Notes under the pieces: model-generated
Told to the model about the DNA's origin: nothing
Seen by the model: the letters and a program-made list of their open reading frames with translations, nothing else
Databases searched by the model: none
Program-made: the position numbers and the translations under genes
Shown here: positions 16,979 to 25,726 of the stretch, piece after piece
How the letters are laid out: each line of letters opens with the position of its first letter
Position numbering within the stretch: the first letter of the stretch is position 1
Source of the DNA: Rhodoferax bucti
GTDB lineage: Bacteria > Pseudomonadota > Gammaproteobacteria > Burkholderiales > Burkholderiaceae_C
DNA length: 64,000 bases
Direction: 5' to 3'
Assembly (NCBI RefSeq): GCF_005876985.1
Contig: NZ_VAHD01000001.1
Coordinates: forward strand, 992,001 to 1,056,000

Positions 16979-18769
16979 ATGAAATCCAGTCACCTCACCC
17001 TGGCCGCGAAACTGTGGCTGTTCGTTGGGGGCATCATGGCGTTGTTGGTGTTTACGCTGATGTTTGCCACCGCCCGCAGCAGCGCGCTCCAGGCCCGTGC
17101 GGATGCCGCCGCAACCGCCCAAAACGCCAAAATCAATCTCGCACTGCAGTGGGCTGGCCAGGTGGAAACCCAGTTGACCCGCATCGTGGCCACGGCTGCG
17201 ACGGCCGACACCGCGGTGGACGAGCTGTTCAAAGCGCAGATTCCAGCCGCCAGCGCGCGCATCACCGAAATCCAGAAGCAGGTGGAAGCCAGCGGCCTGG
17301 ATGACGAAGAGAAGGCCCTGGTCGCCCGCATTGTGGAAGAGCGCAAGGTTGCCTTGGTGTCGCTGGCCAAAGTGCGAGATTTCAAAGCTGCCGGGGACCA
17401 GCCGTCTGCCGCCGCAGAGGCCAAAACGAATTTGCAGCCCGGCGTCGACAAGTATGTGAAGTCGCTGCAAGAGTTCACCGAGCTGCAAAAGAGCCGCTCC
17501 ACCAAGCTCAACGAGCACCTGCAGGATGAGCGTGCCGCCAACAACTGGTTGACGCGCGGCATGGTGGGCGTGTTGCTGCTGCTCTTGGCGGCTGGAACCA
17601 TGGTGCTGGTCCGCCAGATTCGCCAGCCGCTCAAAGATGCGATTGCGGTGGCCGAAAAAATTGCCTCGGGTGATTTGAGTGCCCGGATTCACACCGACCG
17701 TGGTGACGAGTTTGGCGAAATGATGCTCGCGCTGGCCCATATGCAAGACCAGCTGGTGCACCTCGTGGCCGATGTGCGCCATGGCACTGACAGCATTGCC
17801 ACCGCCAGCGAAGAAATCGCTACCGGCAACCAAGACCTAGCCAACCGCACCGAGCAAACGGCGTCTAACCTGGAGAAAACGGCCTCCAGCATGCAGCAGC
17901 TCACCGGCACGGTGAAGCAGTCTGCCGAGTCGGCGCGCCAGGCCAACCAGTTGGCTGCCTCGGCTGCCCAAGTGGCCGAGCGCGGGGGCGAGGTGGTGAG
18001 CCAGGTGGTGTCCACCATGGATGACATCAACGCCAGCTCCCGCAAGATCAGCGACATCATCAGCGTGATTGACGGCATTGCTTTCCAGACCAACATCCTC
18101 GCCTTGAATGCGGCGGTGGAAGCCGCCCGCGCCGGCGAGCAGGGCCGGGGCTTTGCGGTGGTGGCCAGCGAGGTGCGCAGCCTGGCCGGCCGCTCGGCCG
18201 ATGCCGCCAAAGAGATCAAAACCCTGATCAACACTAGCGTTGAAAAAGTGGATGGTGGTGCGGCACTGGTCGCCCAGGCCGGCCAGACCATGACCGAAAT
18301 CGTGAGCTCGGTGCGCCGTGTGACCGACATCATGGGTGAGATCACAGCCGCCGCCACCGAGCAGTCGGATGGCATTGCCGAGGTGAATGGCGCCGTGGGC
18401 CAGCTCGACCAGATGACCCAGCAAAATGCCGCGCTGGTGGAAGAGTCTGCGGCCGCTGCCAGCAGCATGAAAGACCAGGCCCATCGCCTGGCGCAGGTGG
18501 TGGCGTCCTTCAAGCTGCAACCGGGTTTGGCCACCGCGCGCGCCACCCCGGCGGTGGTCAAAGCGCCGCCCAAACTGAGCACCGCATCGGCGCCCCGGAG
18601 CTTGGCGGCTGCGTCTGTCAGCGCGCCCGTGCTGGCGCGTGTTGCAGCGCCAGTGGCTGCCAAGCCCAAGGCGAGCGTGCCCAAGCCCGCCCCGGAGCCG
18701 CTGCGGACCCCACCGAAACTGGCCAAAGCCACTCCCGCCGGCGGGGATGACGATTGGGAAACCTTCTAA
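16979..18769 (+). CDS. Methyl-accepting chemotaxis protein
   Basis: This 596-residue chemoreceptor has an N-terminal helix (residues about 8-30), a periplasmic helical sensor of about 160 residues, a second membrane helix ([17 protein letters not shown]), a HAMP linker and a long coiled signalling domain. The domain's hairpin tip reads [20 protein letters not shown]. An Ala/Pro/Lys-rich tether then leads to a C-terminal DDDWETF, close to the NWETF pentapeptide that docks CheR and CheB. The ribosome site AAGGAGA is clear. The ligand is unknown. No other che genes are nearby. Confidence 0.93.
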   Translation: MKSSHLTLAAKLWLFVGGIMALLVFTLMFATARSSALQARADAAATAQNAKINLALQWAGQVETQLTRIVATAATADTAVDELFKAQIPAASARITEIQKQVEASGLDDEEKALVARIVEERKVALVSLAKVRDFKAAGDQPSAAAEAKTNLQPGVDKYVKSLQEFTELQKSRSTKLNEHLQDERAANNWLTRGMVGVLLLLLAAGTMVLVRQIRQPLKDAIAVAEKIASGDLSARIHTDRGDEFGEMMLALAHMQDQLVHLVADVRHGTDSIATASEEIATGNQDLANRTEQTASNLEKTASSMQQLTGTVKQSAESARQANQLAASAAQVAERGGEVVSQVVSTMDDINASSRKISDIISVIDGIAFQTNILALNAAVEAARAGEQGRGFAVVASEVRSLAGRSADAAKEIKTLINTSVEKVDGGAALVAQAGQTMTEIVSSVRRVTDIMGEITAAATEQSDGIAEVNGAVGQLDQMTQQNAALVEESAAAASSMKDQAHRLAQVVASFKLQPGLATARATPAVVKAPPKLSTASAPRSLAAASVSAPVLARVAAPVAAKPKASVPKPAPEPLRTPPKLAKATPAGGDDDWETF

Positions 18770-18777
18770 GCCCTTCC

Positions 18778-19113
18778 ATGCGCTGGCTCAACAAGTTGCC
18801 CCATAGCATCCGCTCGGCCTCCGGGCTGGAGTGGGCGCTGTGGCGCAAGCTGCCGCTGATTGCATTGTTGGGCACGCTGCTGCCGGTGCTGGGCTTGCTG
18901 CTCTACCACTGGGCGCAAGACGGTGGCACCCCGGCCCAGGCGCGGGCCCTGCAGTTGGCGGACTACATCGTGCTGGGGGTACTGATTTTTCACTGGACCC
19001 TGGTGCTCACCGTCGCCATCGGCTGTGTGGTGGTGATGGTGATGAAGGGCCCCGGCTATGTGGCCGATGGGCTGGAGGTGAGCCACAGCGACCATCCCCG
19101 CGCGGACCTCTAG
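18778..19113 (+). CDS. Small two-helix membrane protein, function unknown
   Basis: This 111-residue protein has two clear hydrophobic segments, LIALLGTLLPVLGLLLYHW and YIVLGVLIFHWTLVLTVAI continuing into a Val/Met-rich stretch. The C-terminus (DGLEVSHSDHPRADL) is polar. It starts eight bases after the chemoreceptor stop and ends about 100 bases before the SHP cytochrome gene. It may belong to the redox cluster, with histidines at the membrane face, but I do not recognise a named family. Confidence 0.65.
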   Translation: MRWLNKLPHSIRSASGLEWALWRKLPLIALLGTLLPVLGLLLYHWAQDGGTPAQARALQLADYIVLGVLIFHWTLVLTVAIGCVVVMVMKGPGYVADGLEVSHSDHPRADL

Positions 19114-19214
19114 CCCGCGCTGCTCTTTGCGCTGGCACCGGTGGTGCTCCGCCGGGGCGTCCCTTAAGACCTGCTTAATCTTGGCCGGCCACCATGCAGG
19201 GCATGGAGGTAAGC

Positions 19215-19625
19215 ATGTCATTCATCCGCACCGTAATCCGCCCGCTGGCAGGGAGCTTGGCGCTGGTCGCCGCCCTGGCGGGCACGGCTTGGGCCGGCAC
19301 CCCGCAAGAGCAGCTCAACGCTTTGAGCGCTCAGGCTGGCCGCAGCCCCAACCCGGCGCAGGGCCAGCAGTTTTTCAACGCCAAGCATGGCCGTGAATGG
19401 AGCTGCGCCTCCTGCCACAACGCCCAGCCAACGGGCGAGGGCAAGCACGCCAACACCGGCAAAACCATCTCCGCCCTGGCCCCGGCCTTCAACCCCGAGC
19501 GCTTTACCGACCCCGCCAAGAGCGAAAAGTGGTTCCGTCGCAACTGCAACGACGTGCTCGCCCGCGAGTGCACCGCCGCCGAAAAGGCTGACATGCTGGC
19601 CTGGCTCATCAGCCTCAAGCGCTGA
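19215..19625 (+). CDS. shp: SHP-type oxygen-binding cytochrome c (DUF1924)
   Basis: This 136-residue precursor has a signal peptide ending TAWA, leaving a mature protein of about 109 residues, close to sphaeroides heme protein. One heme site, CASCH, lies near mature residue 37. Downstream, RRNCND...ECT places an Asn next to a Cys with a second Cys eight residues on. This matches the Asn sixth ligand and disulfide known for SHP, whose Asn leaves on reduction so O2 or NO can bind. The start at 19215 is set by GGAGGT five bases upstream. It is the first of five genes: SHP, DHC, cytochrome b, regulator and kinase. Confidence 0.85.
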   Translation: MSFIRTVIRPLAGSLALVAALAGTAWAGTPQEQLNALSAQAGRSPNPAQGQQFFNAKHGREWSCASCHNAQPTGEGKHANTGKTISALAPAFNPERFTDPAKSEKWFRRNCNDVLARECTAAEKADMLAWLISLKR

Positions 19626-19657
19626 GCCCTTCTGCATACCGTGGACAGGAGAAATTC

Positions 19658-20185
19658 ATGAAAAATAGCCCTCTAGCGCCCGCGTTTCGTGCGCAAGTAG
19701 CTATCAAATGTGTAGCAATTGTTGGTGCCTTGCTTGCCGGTGTTGCGCAGGCTGACAGCCCGCAGCGCGTCACCCCTTTGCCCAAATACCAGCAGGAATG
19801 TGTGGCCTGCCACGTGGCTTACCCGCCGGGCATGCTGCCGGCCGCGTCGTGGAAACGCATCATGGGCTCGCTGGACAAGCACTTCGGCACCGATGCCTCG
19901 CTGGACGAAGCCAGTGTGCGCGAGATCAGCGGCTGGCTGCAAACCCATGCGGGCACCTACAAGCGGGTGTCCGAAGAGCCGCCGCAGGACCGCATCACCC
20001 GTTCGCAGTGGTTTGTGCGCAAACACCGCGAGGTAGATCCGCAAATCTGGAAGCAGGCGGCCGTCAAAAGCGCGGCCAACTGTGCCGCCTGCCACACCGC
20101 CGCCGACAAGGGCAGTTTCCGCGAATCTGAAATCCAATTTCCCAAAGGGCTGGACGCGCGCTTTCGCCGCGGCTGGCCCGACTGA
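19658..20185 (+). CDS. Diheme cytochrome c (DHC)
   Basis: This 175-residue exported cytochrome has two heme motifs, CVACH (residue 48) and CAACH (about residue 144), on either side of a helical middle. The pattern fits the DHC family that reduces SHP. The signal peptide, MKNSPLAPAFRAQVAIKCVA plus IVGALLAGVAQA, is odd. Nearly all of its N-terminal coding DNA (19661-19720) is a reverse-oriented copy of the dispersed repeat. The ribosome site CAGGAGA is outside the repeat. The stop overlaps the ATG of the cytochrome b gene (TGATG). Confidence 0.9.
   Translation: MKNSPLAPAFRAQVAIKCVAIVGALLAGVAQADSPQRVTPLPKYQQECVACHVAYPPGMLPAASWKRIMGSLDKHFGTDASLDEASVREISGWLQTHAGTYKRVSEEPPQDRITRSQWFVRKHREVDPQIWKQAAVKSAANCAACHTAADKGSFRESEIQFPKGLDARFRRGWPD
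19661..19720 (-). repeat. Dispersed repeat copy 4, encoding the DHC leader
   Basis: TAGCCCTCTAGCGCCCGCG and TGCGCAAGTAGCTATCAAAT are the reverse complement of the family consensus. The copy begins at the fourth base of the DHC coding region and runs into the hydrophobic core of the signal peptide. Confidence 0.9.
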
Positions 20186-20967
20186 TGGCCCGGCCATTGA
20201 AAGGCGTCTTCATGTCTTCTACCTCTTATTCCGGCGCAGCAGATACGCGCGCCCCTGCCTCCCCCGCGCGCAGCCGCCGCGTGGTGGATGCACCCACGCG
20301 GGTGTTCCATGCGCTGTTCGCGTTGTGCTTTCTGGGGGCTTACCTCACGTCCGAGGGCGAGTCCATGCGCTTGCTGCATGTGACTTTGGGCTACAGCATG
20401 GCCGGCTTGCTGGCGTTCCGGGTGGTCTACGGGCTGGTAGGTCCACGCCAGGCCCGCTTGAGCCTGCTCTGGCGCAAGCTGGGTTCTCTGCCGCAGTGGC
20501 TGGCGTCGCTCAAGCAGGGGGTGGCAGACGGCAGTCTGGTGGCCGTGAACTGGCGCCAGGGCCAAAACCTGGTGCTGGCCATCGCGGTGGTGGCCCTGCT
20601 GGTGCTGGTGGTGCCGCTCACCGCGTCCGGGTATGCCACCTACAACGAATGGGGTGACTGGCTGGGCGAGGTGCACGAGGTGGCGGGCAACGCCTTTTTG
20701 CTGCTGGTGCTGGCTCACATCGGGGTGATTGCGCTCATGAGCCTGCTGCGCCGCAAAAACATGGCTATGCAGATGGTGCACGGCCGCACCGAGGGCCCCG
20801 GCCCCGATCTCGTGCAGCGCAACCACGGCTGGCTGGCGGTATTGATGCTGGTGGCGGTGCTGGGCTACTGGAGCTGGGAGTGGCAGCAGTCTCCCAACGG
20901 CCTCATCTCGGCGCAGGCGGTGAGCGACCTCGTGAGCGGGCGCGAGACGGACGACGGCGACGATTGA
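20185..20967 (+). CDS. Cytochrome b561-type membrane protein of the SHP cluster
   Basis: This protein of up to 260 residues has four predicted membrane helices and His residues at helix ends: RVFHALFALCFLGAYL, LLHVTLGYSMAGLLAF, EVHEVAGNAFLLLVLAHIGV. These fit a di-heme b-type cytochrome that passes quinol electrons to DHC. A final helix (WLAVLMLVAVLGYWSW) and an acidic tail follow. The start at 20185 overlaps the DHC stop (TGATG). ATG at 20212, behind AAAGG, is an alternative that would remove nine residues. Confidence 0.85.
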   Translation: MARPLKGVFMSSTSYSGAADTRAPASPARSRRVVDAPTRVFHALFALCFLGAYLTSEGESMRLLHVTLGYSMAGLLAFRVVYGLVGPRQARLSLLWRKLGSLPQWLASLKQGVADGSLVAVNWRQGQNLVLAIAVVALLVLVVPLTASGYATYNEWGDWLGEVHEVAGNAFLLLVLAHIGVIALMSLLRRKNMAMQMVHGRTEGPGPDLVQRNHGWLAVLMLVAVLGYWSWEWQQSPNGLISAQAVSDLVSGRETDDGDD

Positions 20968-20984
20968 ATCGGAGATACTGAACC

Positions 20985-21653
20985 ATGCGCATCCTTTTGG
21001 CTGAAGACGACTCCATGCTGGGTGACGGCCTGCGGGCCGGCTTGCGCCAAGCCGGTTTTCAGGTGGATTGGGTGCGCGATGGCTTGGCCGCCGAGCGCGA
21101 GCTGCGCGCGGTGGACTATGCCGCGGCCGTGCTCGACCTGGGCCTGCCCGGCCAGGACGGCATGGACGTGCTGCGTGCCCTGCGGGCCGCGCGCAACACC
21201 ACGCCGGTATTGGTGCTGACCGCGCGGGACGCGGTGCCCGACCGCATTCGCGGGCTGGATGCGGGAGCCGACGACTATGTGCTCAAACCGGTGGACCTGC
21301 ACGAGCTGGCGGCCCGGCTGCGCTCGCTGGTGCGCCGCTCGCACGGCGTGGCGCAAGACGTGTTGCAGGCCGGTGCCTTGCGCCTGGACCCTGCCGCCCG
21401 GCAGGTGAGCTGGCACGGCGAGCCGGTACTGCTGTCCACCCGCGAGTTCGATTTGCTGCATGCCCTGATGCGCAGTGCGGGCCGCGTGCTCTCGCGCGAG
21501 CAGCTGGAGCAGCAGATGTACAGCTGGGGCCTGGAGGTGGAGAGCAACACCATTGAGGTGCACATCCACCACCTGCGCCGCAAGCTGCAGGCGGATGTGA
21601 TCCAGACCGTGCGCGGCGTGGGCTACCTGCTCAATACCCAGGCGGGCGTGTGA
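20985..21653 (+). CDS. OmpR/PhoB-family response regulator
   Basis: This 222-residue regulator has an N-terminal receiver with acidic pocket AEDD and phospho-acceptor Asp in VLDLGLPGQDG, the switch Thr in VLTARD and Lys in VLKPVD. A C-terminal winged-helix DNA-binding domain follows (LSTREFDLLHALM, VEVHIHHLRRKL-like segment, IQTVRGVGYLL). It resembles the QseB/TctD subgroup. It lies 17 bases after the cytochrome b gene and its stop overlaps the kinase start by one base, so it is probably co-transcribed with and controlling the SHP/DHC genes. Confidence 0.92.
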   Translation: MRILLAEDDSMLGDGLRAGLRQAGFQVDWVRDGLAAERELRAVDYAAAVLDLGLPGQDGMDVLRALRAARNTTPVLVLTARDAVPDRIRGLDAGADDYVLKPVDLHELAARLRSLVRRSHGVAQDVLQAGALRLDPAARQVSWHGEPVLLSTREFDLLHALMRSAGRVLSREQLEQQMYSWGLEVESNTIEVHIHHLRRKLQADVIQTVRGVGYLLNTQAGV

Positions 21654-23005
21654 TGCTTTTGCGCCTGCATTCCATCCAACTGCGCTTGCTGGCGTATTTG
21701 TCGGCGGGAGTGGCGCTGGTCTGGCTGGCGGCTGCCGTGTGGACCTGGGTGGACGCGCGCCACGAGGTGGACGAGCTGCTGGACAGCCACCTCGCCCAGG
21801 CCGCCGCGTTGCTGGTGGTGCAGCAAGCCCATGTGGACGATGACGACGATGCGCTAGAGGCCCCGGTGCTGCACAAGTACGCACCGCGTGTGGCGTTTCA
21901 GGTGTTTCACGATGGCGCACTGGCCACCCGCTCGGGCAATGCGGGCACCACGCCCATGAGCGGCGAGACGCGGGGCTTCTCTACCGTCAAGGGGGAGGGC
22001 GGCGAGTACTGGCGTGTCTTTGCCACCCGTGGCAACAAGCGCGATATCCAGGTGTTTGTGGGCGAGCAGCTGGACTCGCGCAACAGCATTTTGATGGCGG
22101 TGTTGCGCGGCATGCTCTTGCCCTCGGTGCTGGCTTTGCCCTTGCTGGCCGCACTGTTGTGGTGGGCGGTGCGCAAGGCGCTGGCGCCGCTAGATGCGCT
22201 GGGCCGCACCCTGAGCAGCCGCGCGCCGGACAGCACCGAGCCGGTGCCACAACACGATTTGCCCAGCGAGATGCGGCCCATGGTGGACGAGCTCAATGCG
22301 CTCTTGCAGCGCATCGAAGGCATGGTCGCCGCTGAGCGGCGCTTCACCGCCGATGCCGCGCATGAGCTGCGCACGCCGATTGCCGCCATCCGCGCCCAGG
22401 CCCAGGTGGCCATGGGCGCGGGGGACGATGCCGATGAGCGCCGCCACGCCCTGCAACACACCCTGGCGGGCTGCGATCGTGCGGCTCGCTTGGTCGATCA
22501 GCTGCTCACCCTCGCCCGGTTGGAGGCGCCCGCCGCCACGGCGTCATCGGGGCGCACCGACCTGAGCGCCCTGGCCCGCAGCGTGGCTGCCGACATCGCT
22601 CCCCAAGCCTTGGCGCAGGGACAGGATCTGGAGTTGCAGGCAACAGAATCCTGCGGGGTCGCCGCTGATGAGGTGTTGCTGCGGGTGCTGCTGCGCAATT
22701 TGCTGGACAACGCTTCCCGCTACGCGGGCCCGGGCGCACGCCTTGCCGTGGTAGTGGCCGTGGCGCAGGGCCGGGTGCAGCTCACGGTGGAGGACAGCGG
22801 GCCCGGATTGACCGATGCCGAGATGGCGCGCCTGGGCGAGCGCTTTTTCCGGGTGCTGGGCAATGCGCAGACCGGTAGCGGCCTGGGCTGTTCCATCGTG
22901 CGGCGCATTGCGCAGGCCACGGGCGCGCAGGTGCAGGTGGCGCGCTCCAAGGCCTTGGGGGGCTTGCAGGTGCAGGTGGCGTGGCCGCTGGCGCCTCCGG
23001 CGTAG
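21653..23005 (+). CDS. Sensor histidine kinase of the SHP cluster
   Basis: This 450-residue kinase has two membrane helices (about residues 12-30 and 150-170) around a periplasmic loop rich in Asp/His (HVDDDDDALEAP). A short linker leads to an H-box, FTADAAHELRTPIAAIRAQA, an N-box LLDNASRYAG, and ATP-lid glycines DSGPGL and GSGLGCSIVRRI. It is close in layout to QseC/TctE. It starts at the ATG overlapping the regulator stop (TGATG). The ligand is unknown; redox or gas sensing is a reasonable guess from the neighbours. Confidence 0.92.
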   Translation: MLLRLHSIQLRLLAYLSAGVALVWLAAAVWTWVDARHEVDELLDSHLAQAAALLVVQQAHVDDDDDALEAPVLHKYAPRVAFQVFHDGALATRSGNAGTTPMSGETRGFSTVKGEGGEYWRVFATRGNKRDIQVFVGEQLDSRNSILMAVLRGMLLPSVLALPLLAALLWWAVRKALAPLDALGRTLSSRAPDSTEPVPQHDLPSEMRPMVDELNALLQRIEGMVAAERRFTADAAHELRTPIAAIRAQAQVAMGAGDDADERRHALQHTLAGCDRAARLVDQLLTLARLEAPAATASSGRTDLSALARSVAADIAPQALAQGQDLELQATESCGVAADEVLLRVLLRNLLDNASRYAGPGARLAVVVAVAQGRVQLTVEDSGPGLTDAEMARLGERFFRVLGNAQTGSGLGCSIVRRIAQATGAQVQVARSKALGGLQVQVAWPLAPPA

Positions 23006-23063
23006 TGGCGTTGGCCTGAGGGGGTTTTGTGGCTAGGCCGCCGGAGCCTGCCAAAATCGCGGC

Positions 23064-23522
23064 ATGTTGTTTCAAAAATTCCAACGCATCGTGATTCCGC
23101 TGGCCGCCTTGGCCGCGCTTGTTTTGAGTTATCGCCATTACGGCTGGCCCGGTGTGGCCTTGGTCGGGGGCGGTTTGGTGATGTGGCAGCTGCTGCACTT
23201 CACCCGCATGCTGCAGGTGCTCAAGCGGGCGGCGAACCGCCCCATCGGGCATGTTGACAGCGCCGTCATGCTCCACGCCAAGCTGCGCGCCGGGCTGCCG
23301 CTGTTGCATGTGGTGGCCATGACCCGCTCCCTGGGGCAACTGGAGTCGCCCAAAGACACCCAGCCGGAGCGCTTCCGCTGGACGGATGCGTCCGGCAGCA
23401 GCGTGTTGTGCGTGTTTTTAGCGGGCAAGTTGCAAAGCTGGGACTTGCAGCGCCCGCCGGTGGACGACACCGCACCCACCGCCGCCGGCCCCCTGGGGCT
23501 GGCGACGGACGCAGCCCCGTAA
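23064..23522 (+). CDS. Membrane-anchored hypothetical protein
   Basis: This 152-residue protein has two N-terminal hydrophobic segments (IVIPLAALAALVLSY and GVALVGGGLVMWQLLHF) and a soluble C-terminal half with GLPLLHVVAMTRSLGQL and a Pro/Ala-rich end. I do not recognise a functional domain. It lies 58 bases after the histidine kinase and 50 before ilvE, in the same direction. It may be read with ilvE, but nothing links the functions. Confidence 0.7.
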   Translation: MLFQKFQRIVIPLAALAALVLSYRHYGWPGVALVGGGLVMWQLLHFTRMLQVLKRAANRPIGHVDSAVMLHAKLRAGLPLLHVVAMTRSLGQLESPKDTQPERFRWTDASGSSVLCVFLAGKLQSWDLQRPPVDDTAPTAAGPLGLATDAAP

Positions 23523-23572
23523 AATCCGCCTTTTGGCAAAACCTGCAACCAAAACCCTACAAGGACACCCCG

Positions 23573-24523
23573 ATGAGCGTACTACCTCCTTCCATGTCGG
23601 ATCGCGACGGAAAAATCTGGATGGATGGCCAACTGGTCGACTGGCGCGACGCCAAGATCCACGTGCTGAGCCACACGCTGCACTACGGTTGCGGTGCGTT
23701 TGAAGGCGTGCGCGCCTACAACACGGTCAACGGCCCCGCCATCTTCCGCTTGCAGGAGCACACCGAGCGCCTCTTCAACAGCGCCAAGATTCTGCGCATG
23801 GCGATTCCCTTCACCCAGGACCAGGTGAACGAAGCCCAGTGCGCCGTCATCCGTGAAAACAAGCTGGAATCCGGCTACCTGCGGCCGCTCACCTGGATCG
23901 GCGACAAGAAGCTGGGCGTGTCCCCCAAGGGCAACACCATCCACTTGATGGTGGCTGCCTGGGCCTGGGGCGCCTACCTGGGCGAAGAGGGCATGAAGCG
24001 CGGCATCCGCGTCAAGACCAGCAGCTACACCCGCCACCACGTCAACATCACCATGACGCAGGCCAAGGCGGTGAGCAACTACACCAACTCCATCCTCGCC
24101 AACATGGAAGCCACCGACGACGGCTACGACGAAGCCCTGCTGCTGGACAGCTCCGGTTTCGTGTCCGAAGGTGCGGGCGAAAACATCTTCGTGATCAAGA
24201 ACGGCGTGATCTACACCCCCGACCTGTCGGCCGGTGCCCTCAACGGCATTACCCGCAACACGGTGTTCCACATCGCCAAAGATTTGGGCCTGGAAATCGT
24301 GCAAAAGCGCATCACCCGTGACGAGGTCTACATAGCCGACGAAGCCTTCTTCACCGGCACCGCCGCCGAAGTGACCCCCATCCGCGAGCTGGACCGCATC
24401 GAGCTGGGCAAGGGCGACTACGTGGGCAGCCGTGGCCCGATCACCGAAAAAATCCAAACCGCGTTCTTTGACATCGTCAACGGTCGCAACCCGAAATACG
24501 CCCACTGGCTCACGAAAGTCTGA
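23573..24523 (+). CDS. ilvE: Branched-chain amino acid aminotransferase
   Basis: This 316-residue fold-type IV PLP enzyme carries out the last step of valine, leucine and isoleucine synthesis. Landmarks are HVLSHTLHYGCGAFEGVRAY near residue 32, the PLP lysine in MTQAKAVSNYTNSILA, EGAGENIFVIKNGVIYTP and the phosphate-cup FFTGTAAEVTPIREL. I chose the ATG at 23573 (MSVLPPSMSDRDG), behind AAGGA; an upstream reading overlaps the preceding gene. It is followed two bases later by a zinc-finger protein. Confidence 0.96.
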   Translation: MSVLPPSMSDRDGKIWMDGQLVDWRDAKIHVLSHTLHYGCGAFEGVRAYNTVNGPAIFRLQEHTERLFNSAKILRMAIPFTQDQVNEAQCAVIRENKLESGYLRPLTWIGDKKLGVSPKGNTIHLMVAAWAWGAYLGEEGMKRGIRVKTSSYTRHHVNITMTQAKAVSNYTNSILANMEATDDGYDEALLLDSSGFVSEGAGENIFVIKNGVIYTPDLSAGALNGITRNTVFHIAKDLGLEIVQKRITRDEVYIADEAFFTGTAAEVTPIRELDRIELGKGDYVGSRGPITEKIQTAFFDIVNGRNPKYAHWLTKV

Positions 24524-24525
24524 TC

Positions 24526-24732
24526 ATGTCCCAAGCTGTTATTGAACTCCTGGCCTCCGACCTGAATCACCAAGGCGGAGTGTTCTGCCCCAGCCCGGTC
24601 GCAGGCATGCAAACCTGGAACACCCACCCCAAGGTGTACCTGGACGTAGGCCGTTCCGGCGAAGCCAAGTGCCCCTACTGCGGCACTGTCTACAAGCTGA
24701 AGGACGGCGAGCATTTCGAAGGCCATCATTAA
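24526..24732 (+). CDS. Small zinc-finger domain protein (CHCC type)
   Basis: This 68-residue protein resembles the C-terminal zinc-binding domain of the complex I subunit NDUFS6. Ligand candidates are FCPSP, then His in NTHPKVYLD, and the pair CPYCGTVY near the end. The family commonly sits between ilvE and an LPS heptosyltransferase gene in betaproteobacteria, as here. Its role is not known to me. The stop codon overlaps the presumed AUU start of waaF. Confidence 0.88.
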   Translation: MSQAVIELLASDLNHQGGVFCPSPVAGMQTWNTHPKVYLDVGRSGEAKCPYCGTVYKLKDGEHFEGHH

Positions 24733-25726
24733 GTCTCTGGTCATCGCGCCCCAATGGATAGGGGATGCGGTGATGACCGAGCCGCTCCTGCGCCGCCTAG
24801 CCGCGCGGGGCGAGCGCATCACGGTGGCGGCGGTGCCGTGGGTGGCGCCGGTGTACCGCGCCATGCCCCAGGTCGCCGAGGTGTGGGTCCTGCCCTTTGC
24901 GCGCGGTGGCGTGCAGTGGGCCGCCCGCCGAGCCTATGCGGCGGGTTTGCGCGGCCAGTTCGCCAAAGCCTATGTGTGCCCCAACTCCCTCAAGAGCGCG
25001 CTGATTCCTTTTTTCGCCGGTATCCCTGAGCGCATCGGCTACCGGGGGGAGCTGCGCATTGGTTTGCTGAACCGTCGCTTGCCCAACCCGCCCAAGCACA
25101 GCCGCCCGCCCATGGTGGCGTTTTACTCGGCGTTGAGTTGCGAAGCCGGGGTGGAGGCGGACCGCCCCACGCTGCAAGTGACTGCAAACACCATTCAGAC
25201 CGTGCTGGCCCCGCGCGGCTTGCAGGCCCACGGGTTTTACGTGGTGGCGCCAGGGGCCGAATACGGTCCCGCCAAGCGTTGGCCGGCCGCGCATTTCAGC
25301 GCCTTGGCCGCCCGCCTGGAGCTGCCGGTGCTGCTGCTGGGTTCCGCCAAAGACGATGCGGTGTGCACGGAGATTGCTGAGGCGGTCAACGCGCAGCGCC
25401 CCGGGCACTGCACCAACCTGGCAGGGCGCACCAGCCTGGACGAGGCAGTGGCACTGATTGCCGGTGCGCACGCCATGGTGAGCAACGACTCAGGTCTCAT
25501 GCATGTGGCCGCCGCCTTCGGAGTGCAGCAGGTGGCGCTCTTTGGCTCGTCCAGCCCACTGCACACGCCGCCGCTGAATGACGCGGCCACGGTGATCTGG
25601 CTCAAGAACGATGCCGCTTACCAGCCGCCGCTGAATTGCGCGCCCTGCTTTCAGCGCGAGTGCCCCTTGGGCCATACCCGCTGCCTGCAGGACATCACAC
25701 CGGACAAGGTGCTATCAGTTTTGTAG
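24728..25726 (+). CDS. waaF: Lipopolysaccharide heptosyltransferase II, apparent AUU start
   Basis: This glycosyltransferase family 9 protein adds the second heptose to the LPS inner core. The conserved N-terminus SLVIAPQWIGDAVMTEPLL is encoded from 24734, but the frame has no ATG, GTG or TTG between a stop at 24698-24700 and the GTG at 24770. Starting at the GTG would delete the essential first beta strand and the GDAVMT loop. ATT at 24728 follows GAAGG by five bases and gives (M)KSLVIAPQW, as in homologues, with 332 residues. CTG at 24737 is another option. Later landmarks are PGAEYGPAKRWP and SNDSGLMHVAAAF. The last codons and the TAG stop come from a dispersed repeat. Confidence 0.88.
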   Translation: MKSLVIAPQWIGDAVMTEPLLRRLAARGERITVAAVPWVAPVYRAMPQVAEVWVLPFARGGVQWAARRAYAAGLRGQFAKAYVCPNSLKSALIPFFAGIPERIGYRGELRIGLLNRRLPNPPKHSRPPMVAFYSALSCEAGVEADRPTLQVTANTIQTVLAPRGLQAHGFYVVAPGAEYGPAKRWPAAHFSALAARLELPVLLLGSAKDDAVCTEIAEAVNAQRPGHCTNLAGRTSLDEAVALIAGAHAMVSNDSGLMHVAAAFGVQQVALFGSSSPLHTPPLNDAATVIWLKNDAAYQPPLNCAPCFQRECPLGHTRCLQDITPDKVLSVL

